A stretch of 64,000 bases of DNA from an uncultured Clostridia bacterium (lineage in GTDB: Bacteria; Bacillota; Clostridia; Oscillospirales; Acutalibacteraceae), in assembly GCA_944380845.1 (NCBI GenBank), contig CALWIU010000002.1, positions 1 through 64,000 of the forward strand, in the 5' to 3' direction. The notes beneath the pieces are model-generated. The model was not told where the DNA came from and searched no databases. It saw only the letters and a list, made by a program, of their open reading frames with translations. The position numbers and the translations under genes are program-made. Below, piece after piece: positions 58,217 to 64,000 of this stretch; within the stretch, counting starts at the first letter, position 1, and each line of letters opens with the position of its first letter.

Positions 58217-59251
58217 ATGCGGTACGCTTCTAACGCCGTATTGGCGAAGGCGCGTGCGATGTATGCCGGGCATATCACACCTTCAGAATATGAAACACTG
58301 ATTTCCTGTCACACCGTGAACGAGCTTTTGTCGCAGTTGCAGCGCCGCAAACGCTATGCCTCTTCTTTGAGCCGGGCGACAGCTCAGGTCACACCCATGC
58401 AGGCGGAAGAATTGCTGCGTCTGAGTGTTTATGAACAGCTTGCCACCTTGAGTCGCTATGAGATTTCCGAGCGCAACGAATTTTACCGTTTTTATATTGC
58501 GAAACGGGAGATCGCGCAGATCCTGCGCTATATACGGCTGCTTACAAGCGGCAGAGCCGGAGAATATCTTGCCGAGCTGCCGCCGTTCTTCAGTCATTTG
58601 ACCGAAGTGGATTTGATTCGTCTTGCCGGCGCAAAAAGTTTTGCGGATGTGCTGGGCGTCTTAGAAGGTACGCCGTATCAGCGCATTTTGAAACCCTTTG
58701 AACCGGTTTTTGGTGAAAAAGGGGTTTACCTGCGCATTGAAGCTGCTTTCCATGAGTATTTGTATCAATACCTTTTTTCCTGCGCGAAGCATGATAAAGC
58801 CAATGAGAAACAGATGAAAGAGGCGCTGAGTCTGTATTTGGATTCTGCTTATGTGACCGCCATGTACAGAATGAAAAAAATGCGTGTCGGCGACGAGGAA
58901 GTCTATCGATGCTATCTGTTTGATAAATATACCGCTTTTACCAAACAGCAGATCAGCCTTTTGAACGGCGCAAAGGACGAAAAAGATTTCATGCGCGCGC
59001 TGCGCGACACAACCTACGGCGAAGCGCTCAAATCACTGGATTACGGCGAAAGCGAACAGGTCATGGAGAATTATATTTGCGAAAAATTTCGCAAGGGTCT
59101 TCGCTTTTACACCGATCCCGCCGCGGTGATGCTGTGTTATATGTATTTGTGTGAGAATGAAACGCGGAATATTATCCGCGTCATCGAGGGAATCCGCTAC
59201 GGCGTTTCTCCCGATAAGATACGAGGCGTTTTGACGGGGATCCGTTCGTGA
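58217..59251 (+). CDS. V/A-type ATPase subunit C
   Basis: 344 residues with the AC39/NtpC pattern: a helical funnel-shaped protein (YASNAVLAKARAMYAG, RNEFYRFYIAKREIAQILRYIRLL, ENETRNIIRVIEGIRYG). It joins the central stalk to the membrane ring. I chose ATG 58217 with AGGAGG upstream; longer forms overlap the preceding gene. The next gene starts 55 bases later. Confidence 0.9.
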   Translation: MRYASNAVLAKARAMYAGHITPSEYETLISCHTVNELLSQLQRRKRYASSLSRATAQVTPMQAEELLRLSVYEQLATLSRYEISERNEFYRFYIAKREIAQILRYIRLLTSGRAGEYLAELPPFFSHLTEVDLIRLAGAKSFADVLGVLEGTPYQRILKPFEPVFGEKGVYLRIEAAFHEYLYQYLFSCAKHDKANEKQMKEALSLYLDSAYVTAMYRMKKMRVGDEEVYRCYLFDKYTAFTKQQISLLNGAKDEKDFMRALRDTTYGEALKSLDYGESEQVMENYICEKFRKGLRFYTDPAAVMLCYMYLCENETRNIIRVIEGIRYGVSPDKIRGVLTGIRS

Positions 59252-59306
59252 ACGCTGTCGGAAAACCGATACCGGGTGTTTACCCGCGTAAGGGAGTTGA
59301 TTGTTT

Positions 59307-61325
59307 TTGGCAATTGCAAAGATGAAATTCGTCCGCGTGATGGGGCCGGTTTCTAAAATCGATGATTTTATTTCCGCCTGCTGTCTTTCCGGTGAGCTTC
59401 ATCCTGAAAACGCGCTGGATTATGTTTCCGCCAGCATGGGCTTTACCCGGCTGAGCGGCGATAATACCTACGCGGCAAAGATGCAGCGAATGGAAGAGTT
59501 GGCGTCTGTCGCCGGCGCATCCTTAAACGATGACGCTGATGTTTCGGATTTTAAACCGACGGCGCTGGACGAAAGCATGATTGAGGAAAGCCTTGAAAAA
59601 ATGAAGGGCTTTCACAAGCTGCGCGCAGAACTGCTGGAAGAACTGGATTTCTGCAATAAGGAAAAAGAGCAGTTCCAGCATTTTGTCGGCTTGTCCGCTT
59701 CCATACGGGAGCTGTTGGACTGCGATTTCGTTCGGGTGCGCTTCGGCTGCTTGCCTGTAGAGTGTCTGGAAAAGTTAGACGCCTATCAGAGCAAGGAAAA
59801 CTTTATTTTTGTGGTCTGTGAAAAAACACCGGAAAAGGTGTGGGGCGTTTATGTCGCGCCAAAGGGGATGACAGACCGGATCGATCGTATTTTTGCCAGC
59901 TTGTATTTTGAACGCATCCGTGTGGAAAAAGAATCCGGTACGCCGGAAGATGTGCTCAAAATGGTTGCCGATGAAGAAAAACTTGTTCTTCATGCCAAAG
60001 AGGAGCTCGACGGAGAGATTGCTTCTTACTGGAAAGAGCGTGCCGATCGTTTCAGTGAACTGTATACCTATTTGAAACGCGGCAGTATGGCGTTTGAAGT
60101 GCGCAAATACGCGGTCACCGACCGCAGCGGGAAATCCTTTGTGTTTACCGGATGGATCCCCGTGAAGAGCCAGAAGCGTTTTGAAAAACGCATTGCTGAA
60201 GTTCCGGAGATCAGCTATGAGCTTTCCGATCCGTCTAAGGACAGTCATGCAAAACCGCCGATCAAGCTGGAAAACAAACGCCTGTTCCGTCCGTTTGAAA
60301 TGTATGTGAGTATGTATGGTCTGCCGTCCTACGGCGGGGTCGATATCACGCCCTTTGTCGCCATTACCTATTCCATTTTGTTCGGGATCATGTTTGCCGA
60401 CTTCGGACAGGGACTGCTTTTGACCATCGGTGCCTTTATTCTTTATAAAAAGAAAGGATACGGCATTGCCAAAATTATGGTTCCCTGCGGTTTCTGCTCA
60501 ACGATCTTTGGTTTTATCTTTGGATCTGTTTTCGGTTTTGAACATTTGCTGGATCCGATTTACCAAAAGGTTTTTGGATTGCCGGGCAAACCCATTGAGG
60601 TTATGGATTCGATCAACGGCGTGCTTTTGATGGCCATTACCATTGGTATTGTGCTGGTGGCAGTCGCCATAATGATGAATATTTTCATCCGCCTGCGCTC
60701 CAAAGAATACGGCGAAGCGCTGTTCAGCGAAAACGGCCTTGCCGGATTGCTTCTTTACGCGGCGTTGGTTTCCTGCATTGTCAAGTTTATGGGCAATATC
60801 ACTGTCATTCCAACGGCGGTTTGCATTGTGATGATTGTCTGTACGGTGCCGCTTCTGTTCTGCAAAGAATTGCTGATTGCAAAAGTGCAGAAGGAAAAAA
60901 TCGAAAAACCCAGTGCCGTGGACTTTGTTCTGCAAAATTTCTTTGAACTGATTGAATATATTCTTTCCTATTTCAGCAATACGGTTTCTTTCCTCAGAAT
61001 CGGTGCTTTCGTACTGGTGCATTCTGGTATGATGATGGTGTTCTTCTCTTTGGCGGGGAACCCGGAAAGCCCGTCCGAGGTTTCGCCTGCCGGTTGGCTC
61101 GCGATTATTTTGGGCAATGTTCTGGTCATGGCGCTCGAAGGTCTGTTGACCGGTATTCAGGCGCTTCGTCTTGAGTATTACGAAATGTTTTCCCGTTTCT
61201 ACGACGGTGACGGCCGGCCCTTTACGGGAATCGGTCGCCCGGGCGGAAAGCATCCTGTCATGACCACCATTAAAAAAATCAGCAAGCGCGCTCGCCGGCG
61301 TGCCACTGCTGAAAAAGCCGGTTAA
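59307..61325 (+). CDS. V/A-type ATPase subunit I
   Basis: 672 residues. A cytosolic N-terminal half with coiled coils (about 1-340) and a membrane half with about seven to eight TM helices (from ITPFVAITYSILFGIMFADFGQG). The Arg expected for ion passage probably lies in NTVSFLRIGAFVLVHSGM. Subunit I is the stator half-channel of the rotary ATPase. TTG 59307 (giving MAIAKMKFVRVMG) with AAGGGAG upstream matches the family N-terminus. Confidence 0.93.
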   Translation: MAIAKMKFVRVMGPVSKIDDFISACCLSGELHPENALDYVSASMGFTRLSGDNTYAAKMQRMEELASVAGASLNDDADVSDFKPTALDESMIEESLEKMKGFHKLRAELLEELDFCNKEKEQFQHFVGLSASIRELLDCDFVRVRFGCLPVECLEKLDAYQSKENFIFVVCEKTPEKVWGVYVAPKGMTDRIDRIFASLYFERIRVEKESGTPEDVLKMVADEEKLVLHAKEELDGEIASYWKERADRFSELYTYLKRGSMAFEVRKYAVTDRSGKSFVFTGWIPVKSQKRFEKRIAEVPEISYELSDPSKDSHAKPPIKLENKRLFRPFEMYVSMYGLPSYGGVDITPFVAITYSILFGIMFADFGQGLLLTIGAFILYKKKGYGIAKIMVPCGFCSTIFGFIFGSVFGFEHLLDPIYQKVFGLPGKPIEVMDSINGVLLMAITIGIVLVAVAIMMNIFIRLRSKEYGEALFSENGLAGLLLYAALVSCIVKFMGNITVIPTAVCIVMIVCTVPLLFCKELLIAKVQKEKIEKPSAVDFVLQNFFELIEYILSYFSNTVSFLRIGAFVLVHSGMMMVFFSLAGNPESPSEVSPAGWLAIILGNVLVMALEGLLTGIQALRLEYYEMFSRFYDGDGRPFTGIGRPGGKHPVMTTIKKISKRARRRATAEKAG

Positions 61326-61372
61326 CGGCAAAAGGATTATCAAAGAATTTTCTTTTTCGGAGGAATTATATT

Positions 61373-61846
61373 ATGAGTACATTCATCAATCTTCTGATCG
61401 CCCTGATCCCTGTCGCCGGCCTGATCGGCATCACGGTGTATTCGGTCAAACAGTCCCGTCGAGGCATTTCCGGCAAAAAGATTTTGGCGCGTAACCTTGT
61501 GGGATTTATGGCAGTTCTTGTTGTTTGCTGCACCCTGACTTTCGCAGTTGGCGCGGCTGATACCGCTGCCGCACCCGAGGCGCAGGCTGACACACAAAGT
61601 GTTGAGCAAACAGAGGAAGAACCCGCACAGCAGGCAAACGGCCTCGGCCTTTTGGCTGCCGCTTTGGTTACCGGTCTTGCCGGTGTCGGCGGTGGTATCG
61701 CTGTTGCCGCCGGTGCGCCCGCCGCGATTGCCGCTACCAGCGAAGATCCCAAATCTTTCGGTAAATCCCTGATCTTCGTTGCGTTGGGTGAATCCATCGC
61801 GCTGTATGGCGTTGTTATCTCCATTCTGATCCTGAACCGGGTCTGA
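61373..61846 (+). CDS. V/A-type ATPase subunit K (c-ring)
   Basis: 157 residues. Two hydrophobic helices (about 5-23 and 44-62), then a linker of about 30 residues rich in Ala, Glu and Gln (EAQADTQSVEQTEEEPAQQ), then the c-type hairpin GLGLLAAALVTGLAGVGGGIAVAAG...IFVALGESIALYGVVISIL. The ion-carrying Glu is in ALGESIALYG. The usual Q of Na-type rings is not obvious in helix 3. The acidic linker between the hairpins is unusual for a c-subunit. Follows subunit I by 47 bases. Confidence 0.9.
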   Translation: MSTFINLLIALIPVAGLIGITVYSVKQSRRGISGKKILARNLVGFMAVLVVCCTLTFAVGAADTAAAPEAQADTQSVEQTEEEPAQQANGLGLLAAALVTGLAGVGGGIAVAAGAPAAIAATSEDPKSFGKSLIFVALGESIALYGVVISILILNRV

Positions 61847-61856
61847 GGACAAGCAA

Positions 61857-62162
61857 ATGCGTCTGTATGTTGTGAGCAGTTGTGAAGATACCGTCACCGG
61901 TTTGCGATTGGCGGGCATTGACGGAACCGTCGTTTCGGATGCAAAGCAGGCGGAAGAATTGATTGAACGCCTTCGGCAGGATCCGGGAATCGGTATTGTA
62001 CTGATCAACCGTGAATTGATGAAGCGGGTAGATGATTTTGTACGGGAGTTCCGTAAGAAAAACACGCTGCCGCTGATTACGGAGATTCCTGATACTTTCA
62101 GCGGGAAGGGCAGCGATTCCATTGCCCGTTATGTCCGCGAAGCTGTCGGCATCAGAGAATAA
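61857..62162 (+). CDS. V/A-type ATPase subunit F
   Basis: 101 residues. RLYVVSSCEDTVTGLRLAGIDG, VVSDAKQAEELIERL, GIGIVLINRELMKRV and ITEIPDTFSGKGSDSI are the NtpG/AtpF pattern. It is a central-stalk subunit. 10 bases after subunit K. Confidence 0.92.
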   Translation: MRLYVVSSCEDTVTGLRLAGIDGTVVSDAKQAEELIERLRQDPGIGIVLINRELMKRVDDFVREFRKKNTLPLITEIPDTFSGKGSDSIARYVREAVGIRE

Positions 62163-62177
62163 GGCAGGAGGGATCTT

Positions 62178-62765
62178 ATGATTTCCGATACAGAAAACCT
62201 GGAACGATTCATATCGCAGATCAATGAAACCGCCGACCGCGCGGTTGAATCGATCCATCGGGAAACGGAGAAATATGTGTCCGGTGAGCTGGAAAAGGCA
62301 AAAAAGCAGGCGCGCCGGGAAATTCACGATTCCCAGTTTATGGAATTGGACAAGTTAAACGAAAAAAACAATACGGACTTTTTTGCTTCTCAGCGCCGTG
62401 AAACAATACATCTGATCGAAGTTCGCCGTGAACTGACTGAAAAGGTTTTTGAAGAAGCGCGCCGCCGTGTGGAAGCGTTTACGCATTCGGCAGATTATGC
62501 CGGGTTCTTAACGGCATCGGCAAAAAAAATTACCGAGGTCGTCGGCACGGACAGTGTGTTTTATCTGCGCGAGGACGATAGCAAGTATCGCGATGAGCTG
62601 CTTCCTTTTTGCCGCGAGATTGCAACCGACAATGAAATTGCGCTGGGCGGTATTCGTGCCGTCAATCAGGAGAGAGGTCTGGCGGCGGATGATACGCTGG
62701 ATACCCGGTTGCAGCAGCAGCGCGAGGCATTTTATGAACAATCCGGTCTGTCTGTGACCCTGTAA
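62178..62765 (+). CDS. V/A-type ATPase subunit E
   Basis: 195 residues. Long N-terminal helix (about 1-105, charged) and a C-terminal globular part (GGIRAVNQERGLAADDTLDTRLQQQ, conserved in NtpE). Peripheral-stalk partner of subunit G/H. Starts 15 bases after subunit F, with GGAGGG upstream. Confidence 0.9.
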   Translation: MISDTENLERFISQINETADRAVESIHRETEKYVSGELEKAKKQARREIHDSQFMELDKLNEKNNTDFFASQRRETIHLIEVRRELTEKVFEEARRRVEAFTHSADYAGFLTASAKKITEVVGTDSVFYLREDDSKYRDELLPFCREIATDNEIALGGIRAVNQERGLAADDTLDTRLQQQREAFYEQSGLSVTL

Positions 62766-62774
62766 GGTGATAGT

Positions 62775-64000
62775 ATGATGAAAAACAGCTTGATTTACGG
62801 TGTCAACGGTCCGGTCGTCACCGTTTTGGGTAAGACGGATTTCGCCATGAATGAGATGGTTTTTGTTGGCGAAAAACGGCTGTTGGGTGAGGTTATTAAA
62901 ATCGAAGATGACCGAACCGTCATTCAGGTTTATGAAGAAACTTCCGGTTTAAAGCCCGGCGAGCCGGTTTATGCGACGGGCGCGCCGATGAGCATTATGC
63001 TTGGCCCGGGACTTTTGAGCAATATTTTTGACGGCGTTGCCAACCCGTTGAATGCGATCCGGGACCAGAGAGGCTCGTTTATTCCTGCGGGTGTTCGGGC
63101 AGACAGCCTGGACGGGACGATTACCCGCAGTGTGCATATGCTGATTTCGGAAGGAGAAACCGTCGAGGGCGGCAAGATTTTTGCTGAATGCCGTGAGACC
63201 GCTTCAATCATGCACCGTTCCATGGTGCCGCCCGATGTCAGCGGCAAGGTGATTCGTGTGGTGCCGGACGGTGAATATACCGTTCATGCCACGCTTGCCG
63301 TGGTTCGTGACAGCGCGGGGAAGGATCATGAATTAAGCCTTTGCCAGGTCTGGCCGATCCGTACGCCCCGTCCGATGAAAAAACGATTGGCGCTGAGCCG
63401 CCCCCTGGTTACCGGACAGAGGGTCATTGACACGCTGTTCCCCATTGCAAAGGGCGGCGCTGCCGCGATTCCCGGCGGGTTTGGTACCGGAAAAACGATG
63501 ACCCAGCATCAGCTTGCCAAATGGTGCGATGCCGATATCATTATTTATATCGGCTGCGGTGAGCGCGGCAATGAGATGACGGACGCTCTGACAGAATTCC
63601 GTGAATTAACCGACCCGCGCAGCGGAAGACCCCTGATGGATCGCACCGTGTTGATTGCGAATACCTCCAATATGCCGGTTGCCGCCCGTGAAGCATCTAT
63701 TTATACAGGAATTACCATGGCGGAATATTACCGCGATATGGGATATCATGTGGCAATGATGGCGGACTCCACTTCCCGTTGGGCGGAGGCCATGAGAGAA
63801 ATTTCCGGCAGACTGGAAGAAATGCCTGCGGATGAAGGTTTCCCCGCTTATTTGCCTTCCCGGCTTTCTGAATTTTATGAAAGAGCCGGGTATACGGAAA
63901 ATCTCAATGGCACCGAAGGTTCGGTGACGGTTATCGGCGCGGTTTCCCCGCAGGGCTCTGATTTTTCTGAACCGGTTACGCAGAACACCAAGCGTTTTAC
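62775..64000 (+). CDS. V/A-type ATPase catalytic subunit A, 3' truncated by the window edge
   Basis: The frame is open to the last base (about 408 codons seen of roughly 590). Start MMKNSLIYGVNGPVVTVLG. P-loop GGFGTGKTMTQHQ, then IIYIGCGERGNEMTD, DSTSRWAEAMREISGRLEEMPADEGFPAYL and YTENLNGTEGSVTVIGAVSPQGSDFSEPV, which are the catalytic-subunit signatures. The A-specific non-homologous insertion is present (about 110-190). ATG 62775 has AAGGTGA upstream. Subunits B and D are expected just beyond the window. Confidence 0.96.
   Translation, partial: MMKNSLIYGVNGPVVTVLGKTDFAMNEMVFVGEKRLLGEVIKIEDDRTVIQVYEETSGLKPGEPVYATGAPMSIMLGPGLLSNIFDGVANPLNAIRDQRGSFIPAGVRADSLDGTITRSVHMLISEGETVEGGKIFAECRETASIMHRSMVPPDVSGKVIRVVPDGEYTVHATLAVVRDSAGKDHELSLCQVWPIRTPRPMKKRLALSRPLVTGQRVIDTLFPIAKGGAAAIPGGFGTGKTMTQHQLAKWCDADIIIYIGCGERGNEMTDALTEFRELTDPRSGRPLMDRTVLIANTSNMPVAAREASIYTGITMAEYYRDMGYHVAMMADSTSRWAEAMREISGRLEEMPADEGFPAYLPSRLSEFYERAGYTENLNGTEGSVTVIGAVSPQGSDFSEPVTQNTKRF

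Overview
The window looks like a chromosomal piece of a low- to mid-GC, spore-forming Firmicute of the class Clostridia, most like gut Oscillospirales/Ruminococcaceae. This is an inference from gene content. Supporting genes are spoIIR, a spoVM-like micro-gene, a V/A-type ATPase operon, ireB, tsaE/tsaB, a leucine T-box, a secreted dockerin protein with clostridial CxxCG...GH repeats, an IPATGD wall-sorting signal and sigma-A type promoters (TTGACA-17-TATAAT). I see no phage genes, insertion sequences, CRISPR array or rRNA.

Layout. 1-13.6 kb: surface and envelope genes (a wall-binding-repeat protein cut by the window edge, an acyltransferase, spoIIR, a TVP38-like protein, a GT8 glycosyltransferase, a 55-aa conserved small protein, an IPATGD-anchored protein, a type I membrane protein), then a GH2 protein, lysA, a GH25-like dockerin protein and an RluA pseudouridine synthase. 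13.6-18.6 kb: a leucine T-box operon nadD-yqeK-rsfS-leuS, followed by a flavin reductase-rubredoxin gene. 18.6-23.6 kb: tRNA-Gln, a GDPD-like gene and a heterodimeric ABC exporter. 23.6-25.7 kb: an operon for a secreted Asp-rich repeat protein, an ECF sigma factor and an RsgI-like anti-sigma factor. 26-33 kb: a zinc-ribbon membrane protein, a secreted metallophosphoesterase, an SH3 membrane protein and a divergent type IIA topoisomerase pair. 33-40 kb: secG with tRNA-Lys, a GPH symporter, a frameshifted ECF-transporter S component, a deoxyhypusine-synthase-like gene with a HAD phosphatase, a YhhN protein and an alpha/beta hydrolase. 40-49.8 kb: a DivIVA-like protein, pcrA and rodA (convergent, stop codons abutting), tsaE-tsaB-rpiB-metallophosphoesterase, prs and a pyrophosphatase-like/Nudix fusion. 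49.8-57.7 kb: a GH130 phosphorylase, two radical-SAM-linked genes, htrA, a small membrane protein with spoVM, a 103-aa conserved protein, ireB, ybjQ and a Gfo/Idh/MocA oxidoreductase. 57.8-64 kb: the V/A-ATPase operon in the order G/H-C-I-K-F-E-A, with A running off the window end.

Points most worth a second look: the Asp-repeat/ECF sigma/RsgI operon; the A_AAA_AAG heptamer at the break in the ECF S-component gene; the Leu (CUC) T-box that governs nadD, yqeK and rsfS as well as leuS; the pyrophosphatase-like/Nudix fusion; the 27-codon spoVM; the 55-aa protein ending in QDADDL; two secreted proteins sharing an aromatic amphipathic C-terminal tail; and two glycosidase-fold proteins (GH2 and GH25-like) that appear to lack catalytic acidic residues.
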